From NCBI RefSeq assembly GCF_037975245.1, contig NC_092567.1:25350876-25414875 (forward strand): DNA of 64,000 bases. The letters run 5' to 3'. Shown here piece after piece: positions 13,101 through 26,435 of the stretch; positions within the stretch are counted from its first letter, which is position 1; every line of letters begins with the position of its first letter. A program made the position numbers and the translations under genes. The notes under the pieces were generated by a model. It made no database searches. It had not been told where the DNA came from and saw only the letters and a list, made by a program, of their open reading frames with translations. This DNA is from Apostichopus japonicus. Taxonomy: Eukaryota > Echinodermata > Holothuroidea > Aspidochirotida > Stichopodidae.

Positions 13101-15223
13101 AACTGAGTATTGATTGGGAAGTACATAGTAACAATTTCAAAGCGGCAAGGGATTCTAACACACACAAAAAACCCACATACGCACACACGAACAAACACAC
13201 ATAACTAATATCGAATACCAAAATCGAAAAAACGCTTTATAAATTTGGGTTGTTACAACAAAAAGCTACATGTCCACAGTAGTTCACAATACTTATTTTC
13301 GTAAATGTGCTAAAACTAAACCAAATGGTCCCATAGGCTTCAGAGCAGCACTTTCATGTCGAAAGTTTAATTTAACAAAAGACATATTAGAAACCTTCTA
13401 AACACGGGCCTTACAGATAAAGAGGGGACTCCGCCCCCTCTCGCCCTCTTAAAGGTATGCTTTATTGGCCCCAAATAAGCTAGATATTCAAATATGGTCA
13501 CCTTTGGTCAAATTTCTGAAACTGTTTTATTACAACCTTCGAGAAAATTTTCCTCACTTAGACATTCAGTAATCTTGTGTGTTCCTTAAAAATGTCTGAT
13601 GAATGAGGGTAAAGACCTCCAGGAAAGTACTTTTTGATAACTTCTAGGATAGCGTGCTGTAATTTGGGGCCTATACTGACTACCTTTAATCTTGTAAAAA
13701 GTCGAGAAATGTTTTCCGAGGCTATAGTAAAGTAAATGGGACAAACCGGCGAAGGATCTATAAGGGAAAACAATATTGGGTAGTTGATGAAAAACGCAAT
13801 ATTGGCATGCGTTAGGTGTCCATTATAAGGGGTGCATATGTATTGTCATGAATGGCCCTACAGCATTGCGTCATGCGTGCGGTAGGTTGGTAACAAAACA
13901 CCGTAAGGTTCTTTGATTCCATCGGAGTAGTGAAGTCAGGGTCAGATTCAGAATTAGGCTATTTCATTAAATTACATCACATTTCAAAAGGTATTTGCTG
14001 TTTATGCAACTAAAGTATAGCCTAATTTGCGTATGGTATGGCTTCATACAGTTATTCATATAACCTATATAGATGGGCCTAAGCAGACTCGCGAGGGGAT
14101 TTTGCGGCCTATTACTGCAGCTCGTGAAGACGTTTTTTTTTATCTTTATCATTTTCATGTTTCATTCAATCACTCAACCGAAAATAATCGCAGAATGACC
14201 AAAAGGAAAGTGTATACACTGGTGAGTGTGTTTATTGGGATCTACCGCTGCAATCATTATATTTGAAAATAATAGGACAAAAACGCATGAAGAAATATTC
14301 TGATGTTTTTTTTTCTGATATAATGTAATATTTAAGTGTTCGTTATGAAACTGGCAAAGCTAGAACGGTGTTGGTCCAGCTTAACAGAAAGCAATAGATA
14401 AAAGATCGAACCTAACATTTACATTGAGAGATAAACGTCGTGAGTTTACTCTTATACTGCGAGTGTTGCGGCCATTGGTGTAGCTAGGGTTTCAGGGACC
14501 CGCTTCTACAGAGTGAGAGCTGCGGGCCTGCACCTTTGCACTTGACACAAATGTAAACCCCACAAAGTTCTGTTTGGCTGTCTACTTGACCGCCAAATAT
14601 AAGCCGTTGGCTCAAAATGTTGGAACCAACCCTTTTGGGCCCTGGATTGAGGGCCATGCATCACAAGTGATCCATCTCTTGTTACGCCTCTGGTCTGTCT
14701 GAATTTGATGCAAAGCTTACGTGGGCCCTCAAAAATCCATTGACAGAATGATAACTAGTTAAGTAACTTTATTCACCAGAAAATGGTTCTAGGCACTACA
14801 TGTACTGTGTTGTGCTTCCTTACTTGTAGATTCCTATAATACCAGGTAAGGTGTGACGGGCATGAATTATCTCCATGCACCCTCCAACAATCGTCTCATG
14901 TGTTACAGGTCCGCTGGTTCTCTTTCCGTATACCATTATCTATACCATCTATCTTTCTGTCTGTATAGGCATTTTTCATCCATGCATACTATACTTCATT
15001 AAAATCATGTATTGAATGTTATATTATGAAATGTTTTCATACTACGCTGCTAAAATATACGAGGAATATATTGCTTTTTATGTAAATAATCAGATGGACC
15101 TTACATTTGATTTGCTACAAATGTTACAGCAATTGCTTATGTTACTTCTGATGGCGAGGAATGGGGTGGGGGGGGGGGAAGGTGGGGGTTAGTCCTAAAC
15201 TGAAAATAAACTTTCAGTAGAAA
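10110..15223. other. Long intergenic region
   Basis: No gene is supported. About 10225-10440 is a diverged relative of 7600-7800. Around 10510-10545 the minus strand reads like a 3' tail ending in 'gatcaataaagttatt', as seen at ends of LINE-like or gene 3' regions, but no reverse transcriptase coding is visible. Poly-G tracts occur near 10755, 12945 and 15170. Small open frames (10897-11151, 12802-13221, 14027-14266) show no family features. Confidence 0.5.
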
Positions 15224-18200
15224 TTATTTGACATTGGCCTTTACAAAATCATTCAAAGGTTTGAAGACTTCGTCGAAATGAGGTTGTAACGCTGCTTTGG
15301 TCCTTTCGATGAACTCTTTGATCTTTGGGTGACCTGCTAGATAATCTGCACCACTAAAATCAGCCTGCAGAATCTGAAAAGAAAACAGAGTTTAAACATG
15401 AACAATTCATTCTTAATTAAATATTGAAAATGGGTTTTTATATGTTTTGCTAAACTTGAAGAACACTGTTCTCTTACATATAAGAGTATCACCTTATCTG
15501 CCACAGGAACTGACCTTTAAGCGTTCTTTTAACGTTCTTTCAACTGAAAATCATTAAACCAGCCACAAAAACAACATGAATATCACATTAATGTATCATT
15601 ATTGTTCTGAAAAGATATCAATCATTTACCACAACCGACGAGGGCTATTGCCACATAACGAACCCTCAATGACATCATATTAGAGGATGGGAAAGGTATA
15701 GGGACTGGTGGGTGGGTGGGGGGGGGGGGAAGGATGGGTAAACAGCTAGAGCAAACTAAATTAGGCTTTGTGGATGAAACTATGTGGTTGTTATGAAAGT
15801 AACTCTTAAATTGGCCAGAAAAACATATTAACCTCGGAAACAGCGAATATGTCTGCGATGCTGATTTCATCCCCTGCGATAAAAGGTCCATTCTTTAAGA
15901 AGTACCCCTCAAATCTTGCCAAAGCCTCATCGAAATCTTTGAGGGCCTGTTGTTTGTCTTCTTCGGGAGCTGGTTTACCGGTCCGCATTGGAGTAAAAAT
16001 CTAAGTACAAAATCATTATATTTACAATATTTTGAATAATCCAAAGTGGATTGTTCTAGTATACAAATGGCGATGAACACTGTAAAATCTGATTCCCGTA
16101 AATGTATGACTGAATTGCAGAGAATTCTGTGAACGTTGGGGCACGCCGTGAATGGTGAAGAGATTTTCGTGTCTCAGGAACGCTTTTAGGAATTGGTGAA
16201 CGTTGTGCAAACAGTGGTGGAACAGTGTTACGTCACAACCACCTTTGAAATTTAATGATTTTGATTTGGGGGAGAATGTTAACGAATGGAATGAACCGCC
16301 GAGAAAACGGTTGAGAATATTACGAGGCTGAGTCAAACGCTCTATAATTGTAAAGATTGTTATGATTTTTGGTAAATGCTCGAAAGCTTGAACAAGGAAT
16401 GTTATGAATGTTGTTAGCACTGTTAACTATGGTGAACGTGGATGCTATGACCAGAAGTAGGAAAGAACAGGTTTCTCTCAAATATCCTGCAAATCTTATC
16501 GGGAGAACATTAAACTATCTGAGGGATTCACCAACTGAATTCCACCAGGGCCCTGCCTCAGGCTTTTGCGACCCACCCCCTCAACATCATCCAATAACAG
16601 TAACCCCAACCCACCCTTTAATCAGAAATATCCTCCCAAGCTTCTGATGTTGTGAAACGAGAGTCAATAAAAGACATGTAACTGTGCACATTTTTTTCTT
16701 TCAATGGTTCAAGATACACATTTCACATTAAAGACAGGGCAAACTAACATCATAATTAGAGGGCAGCATATTTAGAGGGCAGCATATTCAAGTATGAATC
16801 CTTTGGTGTATATAAACACCAACAGAAACGGCTGATGCATGCATATGAAGCGACTCACACCTAATATTCGTTACCTCGTTTTGCACTGTTTAAACACACA
16901 CATACACACGCATGGACGAATGAAAATCATTTCCATATTGGTGACCATTTTATTGAAAACTGAAATGACCCAAATATAAAAGTTGACAAATAAACTTACA
17001 CATGTCACAGCAATTTTTATCCCAGCCTTCCTGATGGAGGTATGGTAGTAGGAAAGGAACTCGTCGACTCGAGCACGCTTCTTAATGTCAGCGGGATACC
17101 AATGGTCATCACCCTTCTGCACATTGAGTATATACTTGGCAATGGCTGGGCTGTAAGAACCAAAACCAAAACATCGAAAGACAGTTATGGGATTTACCCC
17201 CATTATTAAACCCATAACCTTAATTAGGAGTGCTATGTGTTACTAATTGTAGGGAATATGTTAATGTTGTCAAGGGGAACAAACAAGGCCAGCAGCAACG
17301 CCCATGTACCGTGTGCCATCTTTGAAATCCTCATTTTTCATTAGGATTTCCTACATTGTAAACAGGACATTGCACACTTCATGGTCCCATAGTTTTCCGG
17401 GGACCACTACTTGGACCCGGGAACCGTGTTGTAACACCCACTGAACACCCGTCTCCGCGGCGACAGATAATTCACTATACGGCAAATCTGATATAGCCTA
17501 AAAAAGGGGGCACGACGGTGAGATCGGTTAATTCGAAATCTGGGAGATGTTGTGTACTTCAAGTAGCCTATCACCTAATCTGCTCTTGGTCTGTGATACG
17601 GTCCGCATGCGCAGTGGAATTAATCAAATTGATAACTTATTACATATGAAAGATCAGGACGTTGTTCAATCATAAACGCAAAATGGGTGTATAAATTTGC
17701 GCTTTCAGACATGAACACATGCCGAAAAGTCTTGTGCAGTCCAGTGACCAGAATAAAGGTATACTGAAAGCTTACATCACATATGCCGAGACGAACTGCA
17801 ATATCACGTTTGAATTTGAACGTGTCGGTAGCGTATTATTACATATGTAACCCTTTGAAAGTGATGTGTTACTTTAATTGGTGGCGCTGTATAGAATTAA
17901 TTAGAGGGTTTACTGTTATATTCTGCCACTGCACATGTCTAGGTTTTTGTTGCCTGGTAGCCATCTTTACCCGTGCAGCCTTGTTAGCCTTGCTATCCTC
18001 TGTAAGGCATAGTTTGATCAGTTCCCTTTGTCAGCTGGTGTTTTGTGGTTTTATCTTGAAACCTTCTGTAGCAGATTACTTGGCAGCTCTCCAGGTACGG
18101 TTTTCCCTTTTGTTTTAAGTTAATTTTGATAATAAAGTATTCACATCGAGTCCCTGCGATGTGCTGTGTTTGTTAGTGTATTGTAGCATACGTAGCCTGT

Positions 18201-19853
18201 TGTGTGTAGTGCATAGCGGAGTGTCAGCATTGTTCGCTGATATAACTGAGCATTTGATTAGTTGATTAGTTGGTGAAAGACTAAATTGTTTACGGTGACA
18301 GTTATTGAATAACGTTTACTGTGCGATAGATTATGTGTAGAATGTGGGGTTTTCTAAGATAAATAGGCTGTTTTGGCCTATAAGGCGATATAATTGTGTT
18401 GTGGGAGCCCTACTGTATTGGATGTTAGTATTAATAGCTAGGGTTGTTAGGCTTAGCAATATGCCCATGAGTACAGAGACCTGAGCTTTGTGTTATATCC
18501 AAGTGGGGGCGTTGTTGCAGAATACTGTTGATCCTCGTTTGTACACAAACGGGTATACTATTGTGATAAGGGATTAGTACTGATTGAGAAAGGGTTATCT
18601 CATGTTTTACCGTGGAGTTTATACACCCTTGCAAGAAGTTCAATGTTGTATTATTTTGATATATTGATTTGATCAGATTTAAAGTGTTTGGCAACAGTAG
18701 TTAAGCATATTGAAATATTTTAGATGTCATCGTAGTGGTAATGTTTTATCACTGTTTGGTAACCTTCTCTCCAGACTGGTGTTGAGGACCGGTGCTCCAT
18801 ACTTGAGGGTCGCAGGAACTTCGCCTGAGCCTGTGATGTCCGCGAACTGATCAGTTAGCGCGCAATATTAATTAGGGGAAATTTGTATATTCTAGCTGGG
18901 GATAAGTGCATGCAACGGGGGGTGTATTAATCTAGACGGGGGTAATTATCTCACTACTGTGGGGTAGCATTCATTGTTATTATATTAAGCAGTACAGTAT
19001 TAAGTATTTAAGTGTATTAATCTAGAAGGGGGTTTATCTCACTACTGTGGGATAGCATTCATTGTTACTTTAAGCATAATCGTTTTAAGCATTTAAGTGT
19101 ATACCACACCGTATTCAAACGGGGGAATTGATCTCTCCCGTCTCAATAATCGATTACCCTGACCGTGTAAATTCAGTACGTGTTGGGACAATTTAATAAC
19201 TTGGGTTTTGAGTCTTTATTTCTTCTGGGTTAGGGGGCTATTACTCTAACCTAAATAGAGGGCGGACGAACCACGGGTTACACATATACAGGGCATAGTG
19301 AAGTGTATACCTTTCCGTGAGGACGAAATCTCCGTGTACAATCGTAGGTACTCTGCCAAACGGGTTCGGAAAGTCTGGTTTCTTGTTGTCACCTGCATGG
19401 AAAGGAAACAATTTGCGACTGAATCATAAACAATGACACGGGAACACATAGATTGCGCAATACGTTTCATCGCCCCTCCCAGGGCTGTGACGTCAAGAGA
19501 GCCCGGATGCAATTAGGCTGGGATTTTGAAGTCTTCATTTCCCCTAAATCAGATTATGAAAACGTTTAGAGATGACAACACCAAACAGTTGACGGTGTCA
19601 TGGGTTATCACGGGGAACGGTGTCATGACGGTGTCGTGGAGACGGTGTCATGGGTTATCATTATGGAACCCAGAAATATCTGGTAATCCGTTTGGCGTTA
19701 CACAGCTTGTTGCAGATGTACTTTGAAAACCTCACCTTTTCTAAAGTCGACATGGTGAACCTCGTGTGGAGCATTGGTCAGTTTTAATATCATCAGTACA
19801 CTCCGGCAGGGCTGTGACAGGCCCACGTGATAATGATGAAATATGTCTGCCAT
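15224..19853 (-). CDS. Theta-type glutathione S-transferase, gene B (5 exons)
   Basis: Second complete GST gene. Minus-strand exons are 19736-19853, 19311-19392, 17000-17150, 15833-16000 and 15224-15373. Junctions are GT-AG and lengths match gene A (118, 82, 151, 168, and 150 against 147 nt), giving 222 residues. The N-terminal domain has MADIFHHYHVGLSQPCRS with the expected theta serine, then HGDFVLTES. The C-terminal domain has KKRARVDEFLSYYH and AGDEISIADIFAVSE, ending DFVKANVK. Identity with gene A is obvious in every exon but far from complete, so the duplication is not recent. The protein is probably cytosolic and acts in xenobiotic or peroxide handling. Intron 2 is enlarged (17151-19310) by non-coding repeat DNA. 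Confidence 0.9.
17151..19310. other. Large intron 2 of GST B with short tandem repeat
   Basis: No exon is seen. Two tandem diverged units of about 90-96 bp, each starting 'gtgtattaatctaga' and holding 'tctcactactgtgg', cover about 18924-19100. The open frame at 17783-18118 (111 aa) is cysteine- and leucine-rich but lacks domains or splice support. I could not assign an element class to this stretch. Confidence 0.5.
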
Positions 19854-21165
19854 ATTAGATGGTATAACTGCTGGTAAAAGCAAAGTTATACCGGTAGGTT
19901 AAATCGAGGGTACTGTGCCGTGGGGGTAGGTTACGTGCCCCCTTATTCTCTCACAGTATAACTCGAACGAAACAATTGCCAAGCTCAATGTAATGTCCAA
20001 TTGACAAACTCAACTCAGCATGATCACAATACATCATTAGTTTTGTCCTCCTAGCTTCAACTGTTTATACGATGATTAATTAACATATTCTTATTATTAT
20101 TCATTTTTAACTTTACATTTTATTGTTCCCGGAATATTTCCAAGTATGAGCTATGCGGATGTATAACTCACAGTCTCGGAATGTCACACGCCACATGTTA
20201 AACCGAGAAACGCGAGTTACGATCTAATGTTACTTGTTGGCTTTGTGAAAATCGCCAACGCGTGTAGCGTACTGAGCGACCTTCCTGGACACAACAACCG
20301 AACATGTTGTAGGCAGCTACCTCTGTTTTGCTCGTGACAATTGGTAAATCATCGGGTGCTATGGGGTGGGCATGTCCAACATGTTTTAGTAATGGATTCA
20401 ATGCCCCGCCTCTTTCCCCCACCTTACACACACGCACGTCTATGGGTTGCAACATTAAACAAAGGTCTCAAAAATGCTAATCCGTCCCTCCTTTGGTCGC
20501 TTAACCATTTTGTATTAATAACATGCACATTTACCGGGCTTTCAAAAGCCACCCACAGTTGCTAAGGCTCATGCCCACGTACAGTATCCGCCTCCCCCCC
20601 CCCCCCCCGCCCCCGTTCCGCAATCTCAATTTGAGAAGCAAATCGACACCCGTGGGGCAAAACATTATATATCTCGCTATAGATGTTCGGTAGGCTAACA
20701 TATAATTTGCCGCCCAACTTTATTTTTAGAATCAGTTGAGTAATGAAGCATATTTTACAGGCCCTGCAGACTACATCCTTTATACTGGTCCATTAAGCGA
20801 TGTTATTCAAGCACACGATGGCATACACCACATGATATATGCTGATGACACACAATAGTTGTACTTGATGTTAAAACCATCTGAGCGTAACGAAGGTATT
20901 GGTGCCCTCGAATAGAAGCATGTGTTGCTTACATTTCCACATGGGCCATTCACAATAACAAATGACTCGAAAACAGCACATATCAGAAATATATGCCACA
21001 AAATTGGTAGTATCCGCAAATATTGGGACCAGCCACCAACTGAACGCATCTTGACTGCAATAACTCTCCTCTTTATGGTTTACCCAATTCCCAACTCATC
21101 ATCACCATCACCGCCATCGCCACGGTCACTGTCATTGTCACCATCACCATCACCACCACCACCAT
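19854..21165. other. Intergenic DNA left of the large transposon
   Basis: Upstream of GST B. No exon is supported. A poly-C tract lies at 20585-20610. From about 21095 to 21165 the sequence is a CAT/CAC/CCA microsatellite that continues, as ATC repeats, on the far side of the transposon at 31369-31438. Confidence 0.55.
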
Positions 21166-21179
21166 CCCAGATAACATCA

Positions 21180-21680
21180 TGCTAGCGGTCCACCGGCGGC
21201 CCGCCAGCTGCACCACTGGCGGTCCACCGGCGGGGAAAGCCGGCGGAACGCCAGAGATTTGGCCGGCTTAAATCCGGCGGTCCGCCGGCAGACCGCCAGA
21301 GTACCGCCGGTGTACCGCCAGTGTTCCACCAGTAGACTGCCAAAGAAACGCCAGCGTACCGCCGGCGTACCGCCAGTGTTCCACCAGTAGACCGCCAAAG
21401 AAACGCCAGCGTACCGCCGAAGAAACGCCAGCGTACCGCCGGTGTACCGCCGAAGAAACGCCAGCGTACCGCCAAAGAAACGCCAGCGTACCGCCTGTGT
21501 ACCGCCGAAGAAACGCCAGCGTACCGCCGGTGTACCGACAGTTTTCCACCAGTAAACCGCCAAAGAAACACCAGAGTACTGCCGGTGTACCGCCAGTGTA
21601 CCACCGGTGTACCACCAGCAGACCGCCGGAGAAACGTCAGCTTACCACCGGTGTACCGCCAGTGTTCCGCTGACATTCTG
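21180..21680. repeat. Left subterminal repeat array
   Basis: About 500 bp of GC-rich tandem units made from three short modules: ACCGCCAGCGTACCGCC, GGTGTACCGCC and AAGAAACGCC, in variable order. The array sits immediately inside the left terminal repeat. In CACTA transposons such arrays are binding sites for the accessory protein. Long open frames across it on the minus strand are repeat artefacts. Confidence 0.9.
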
Positions 21681-21987
21681 TCAGAGAGAGCCGCTGGCTA
21701 TCCGCAAGCCTAATATCCAGTGTTCTGGCGACCTGCTAGCCCAAATCTGGTATTCCCCCAGCAACCTGGTAGGCAAAACCTTGTCTTTGCCAGCCTACTC
21801 TTCGCCAGTACTACTAGAACAGAGCTGTTGGTCCACCTGCAGATTTTACTGAATTTCACATGCGGTTTCATATTAAGAAATAATGACTAACACAGTGAAA
21901 TAAGTTGCTATCATTTTATTATGCCTATAAATTACAAAGCGAAAAAATGAGTTTCAGCGTTAAATGTTTCAACAGCACTAAAGAAAT

Positions 21988-23755
21988 TCACTCGTCAACT
22001 GTTTGTGGTGTAGTCCGAGATTTTCGCCCTCCCTCACGATCAGATGCACCCTTCAGAAATCTCACGACCGCTGCCTGAATGTCAGATGTAGTCGATTGGG
22101 CAGTTGCTTGATTCCTTCGTACAGCTTCTGTTAATACGAAACATATTACACTTTATAAAAGATTGCATCTACACAAGCAGTAAACTGAAGGCAATAATGA
22201 GTCTCACATTATGAAAACAATTGGTTAAACTAAAACTACGTAACTCACCTTGTTTCAGTGATATATTAAATATTACCTTTGCCTTTGACAGTCACCTTCT
22301 ATTTTATACTGAACACATGCATTACTGTTGCAAATCTTGGTCCATCAATTGGGAAATTGGTATATAGAAAGTGACAATGGACTGGTCACTAAAATCATAG
22401 GGTGAAAAAACTTAAAAATCAATGCTGAATTACCGCTGCATCTGAAACAAGACATCTTATGTTAACATATATTTGTAGTAACTTTTTAAATGAGCAGAAT
22501 TCAATGCAAATTAAAGCAAGAATCCTAGTTAATCGGGTGTTGCATTGAAAACTTGGCTGTTCCACAAGTCAAATGCACAACCCCCTTCACACAACTCAAG
22601 TTTCTTTTCACTCACTGCTTATACAAAAATGTACATAAACTCACTCTCAATTATGTTCCTCATATGTAGCTTCGCAAAGGCTGTTTTCCCAGTTGTACCT
22701 GTACAGTTCAGTTTGGTAGCTACTGCATTTGACAATACATCCCCCAGGATTCTTTTGACACACTCCTTCAACGTGTTGCCACCAAGAATTGATAGTCTTT
22801 TTAACTTCAAACAACAAAAAGAAAGAAAAGTCGATCAGAAACCATTACAGTTATTATTATACAAACAGAAATATTTAAGTTATGTTATTTCATCCCACAC
22901 CTTGGCTTCTTTTCTGTTTTCTTATCAATATTTTAAGAGAAACTAGCAATGCAGTGCTGCAATGTTCCTTTTTTAGTCCAATCAAAACAAGATTGATTAA
23001 ACAGCCAACTTTTGTAGGATGCTCCGCAAGGCAAAGGAATTTCTAGCCAAACTCTTGTTACCTAGATGCCTTTATGTCTGTAACTACCTTAGAGTTTTTA
23101 ATTGTCTCCCAGGAAAAGGAAATTAGCACCTCAGGAAATATTTTTATTTTTAACAGACCACTGACACATTAAAGCCTGACTGGTTTCAATTTTATTATGA
23201 TAAACTAACATTATACTTTGGAAAATATGTTTTCTGATTACTTTCCTTACATTTTTATTCTGACTTACCAAATATCTTTCCAAAGCCTTGTTTGTTTCAA
23301 TACAGTCATCCAGGTTAATTAACTCCTCCAAAGATCCCACAGGAATAGTTATTCCTTCAGGTAGAGCAAATTCTTCATCTTCCTCTGGTCTTGCTACAAT
23401 CATGTCTTTCAGCAGCATATTGTTGACCCTGACTTGCTGCTTTAGTTCTTTAACGTCCGATTTAAGTTCAGTTAACAGCCTCAATATGGTACGGTTTGTT
23501 GCTGTAACGAAAAGTCAATTTGTAATGAGTACATCAACCATTAAAAATATGAGTGGAGTATATATGCTATAGAACATAAAATGTGTTTGATTCTTTGAAG
23601 GATCATAAAACACACTATATATATTACAGTACCTCTAATGAAGGCACTTTGCAGAAAGTTAGAAACATAAGGTACTATATTACTTCATCAGTTTGGGAAT
23701 AAAGATGTTCGTCACTTCACCGCTACATGTACAGGGTTATCATCCATAAAAACAT

Positions 23756-23836
<81 letters not shown>

Positions 23837-26399
23837 TATATATAATATTACATGATATCTTTAGAGCATTGATTGGGTAAACCATATAGGCTATTTTTAC
23901 ACATCAATAGCATATATTCCATTATGCATGAGATGACATCTGTGTGACTGCCATGCAAACATGTTCCGCAGACTGCTTGTTATAGAACGCCTTTTGTTTT
24001 AGTTATTTATTATAAAAACAATGTACATACCATTGATGGCAAGGTTACTTTCTGAACAATATCCTGATGAAGGTGTTTCTGCAAAACCAGAAGAAGTTGC
24101 ATAGGAAGAATTCAAAGAAGGCTGGGAGTCATTTGGGGATGACGCTGATAGCAATGCTCGGCGTGAAGGAGTCGACAAAACAGATGACGTTGATGGTGGT
24201 AAAGGTGGACTGGGAGCAGCGACTAGATTATCATTATCGCTGTCCTCATCAGCATCTTCATCCGAAGAAAGATATTTTCTGTTCACCCTAGGGGAAAAGC
24301 AAAGTTTATGAAAACCTATCATTGGTCGACTCTCAGATTCAACTTGGACCAGGAGTTGTATCAATATTCAATAATACATCTTAAAGTTGATTTATGAAAT
24401 AAAAGTCAATTGAAATTTAAGTCTGTCTGTAGCAGTGCACACTTCATGTACCTTAAATAAATCATTGACATGTAAGGCATAAATTATTCATCAACTCACA
24501 ATTCTGCCATTCTATCCAACTAAAAACATTCTGGAACATATCCTTTGAAACGCCTATCCCTATCAGAAATGAGAGCAATACACAACTGTGAAGTACTGTA
24601 TGTCCAGAGCATTCTGTCTGTTAACTTAATAGTCTGCTGTATTGGCCCCAGGTTTATGGCACCCTCCATGATAAAAAGTTTCTGGAGATTGCACAATCAA
24701 TCTGTCACAGTCGTAAAAATTACCTAGTTTTACCAGTTATTCTGCACCATATGACCTTTTTCCTTGTATCTGGATATTTGTGTTATCACTGTTTGGCAAA
24801 GAATACTGTAGCCATGTAAGAATATGTTATCACACCTTGTTAACACAATAAAAAAACTCACTGTGTCAAGAAGTTGTTGACCTACACAGGGTACTTTGTC
24901 AAGCCTGGGTCATTTATAGGTATTGTTTTACAGCATAGGAAAAACGGATTCCGTATCTGAATTCCATTGAAATAAATTATACACACCTCTTTCGTCTTTT
25001 ATTTGTTGTTTCAGCATCTGACTGCAAGTCTGATGTGTCCTCAGCCCGTATCATCTGCATGCGAGCCTTATCGTATGAATCTGTATAAAACAGGAAAGAA
25101 CATTTAATTCCTTTAATTTGCTTCAGCTTTGATATGGAAACATGTTAAAGGTAGTCTTTACAGGCTCCAAATTATTGCATGCTATAACTGCTAGAAGTTT
25201 CAAAAGTACTTTTCTGTAGGTCTTTACTCTCCAAATTGTTTTTAGACATTCTACATGAACACACTGAATGTCCCAGGGAGGTAATATTCCTCCTTGGTGG
25301 GAGTAAAAACAGTTTAGGAATTAAACCAAGGGTGACCATATTTAAATAGCTAGCAAATTGATTAACTACCGCACATGTAGTACCTTTAAAATAAACTGAT
25401 TTATTTTAAATTTCAGATAATTAAAACAACAATTAAGTAACACCATGTTAGATCAATAATGACAGCAACACATCTCACATTAATTTAATTCTAATGTCAG
25501 TTTTGTCACAAGCTGTTCGAGAGATGTCCATTAGCTTCAAATATGGCTCCTGGAATCCAAAAAGTGTGGACCATTTGCAGATGGTGCATGTATTTTAGTA
25601 TGTGAATTATCATAAATAAATTAATAAATAAATATGTATGTATGTGTGTATATATATATATATGTAAATTATATATATATATATATATACTTTGTTATGT
25701 ATGGGTATTGTATTCCCAGGATGCATTATTTGCACTCAAATGTTAAAAAGGGAATAAAGTTTGATTTGATTAAGAAAAGTAGAAAACCATTCCCATCTTC
25801 CCCTCTTTTATTGTGTGTATGTATGTACAATTTAAAGATACAGTCTCTCTGTTTGGGGTTCGTACCTGTTCAACTTCCCCCACCAGCCTGGAAAAGGTGT
25901 TCCCACATTGCATGGGTAATTCATAAGCCTGGAACGACATCTTAAGGAAATTTTTGAACTTTTAAGCAATTTTTCTTGTTTTTAAATTGACCTCATAACT
26001 GCAATTTGTTCCCCCAGCTCACTGGCTTCTAACTTAGTTCCTGAAAATCCTGATCTGGAAAATTAGATAAATTGTGATAAAATCTGCAAAATTTGCTGAT
26101 TTTCCTAAACTATAGTCTCAACTGGAGTTAAGAGAAAGCCAGTGCTGTATATTCAACACATTGCTGCAGAAATAAATGGTTTTTTAACTGTACTTACCAG
26201 TTCTTGACAATATCCTAATAGCATGAGTCGTCCAGTTGGCGCCTGGGGTTTCCTCCATCCTTACAGATTTCTGGAACCTTAATGTTGACTTATATGGTGG
26301 CCAGTAGCAATTACTGTCATCTATACACCAGCTTATTGGTACCATGCTGACTCCATCTTCCTCAGTAAACACAACAACAGCATACTTTGGTGTTTCCAT
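21988..26399 (-). CDS. DUF4806 accessory protein of the transposon (6 exons)
   Basis: Not a host gene: it lies in the transposon, 36 bp downstream of the transposase coding end. Exons are 26198-26399, 24987-25080, 24031-24287, 23269-23501, 22645-22804 and 21988-22127. All but one acceptor are good, the exon 5 acceptor being weak (TTTGAAG), and phases join to 361 residues with no stop. N-terminal residues 1-67 (YAVVVFTEEDGVSMVPISW, YWPPYKS) match the leader usual in DUF4806 proteins. A basic KRRKR at about residue 95 could be a nuclear signal. An acidic/serine-rich linker follows. Residues about 185-230 form a predicted helix or coiled coil (ELKSDVKELKQQVRVNNMLL). The rest is the DUF4806 domain: LGGNTLKECVKRIL, NCTGTTGKTAF and the ending FLKGASDREGGRKSR. 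DUF4806 function is unknown; by position it may bind the subterminal repeats as plant TnpA does. Confidence 0.85.
23758..23850. repeat. (AT)n microsatellite
   Basis: An almost pure AT dinucleotide run in the intron between exons 3 and 4 of the DUF4806 gene. A shorter one sits near 25648-25690 in its first intron. Length is likely to be unstable. Confidence 0.95.
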
Positions 26400-26435
26400 A
26401 CTGCAAATTAAAGTTAACAGTAAATAAGTTCACAA

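Noticed and set aside
17380-19170. Possible long terminal repeat in GST B intron 2
   Set aside because: There is an AATAAA and a short tandem repeat, but no matched ends, target duplication, primer site or coding remnant, so no element is claimed.
21177-21676. Long overlapping open frames (115-164 aa) on the minus strand
   Set aside because: They translate the GC-rich subterminal repeat array in all three frames into the same short repeated words; no start context, splice signals or domain.
22545-22946. 133-aa plus-strand frame in the large transposon
   Set aside because: It is antisense to DUF4806 exon 5 and its introns; the minus strand carries the conserved protein.
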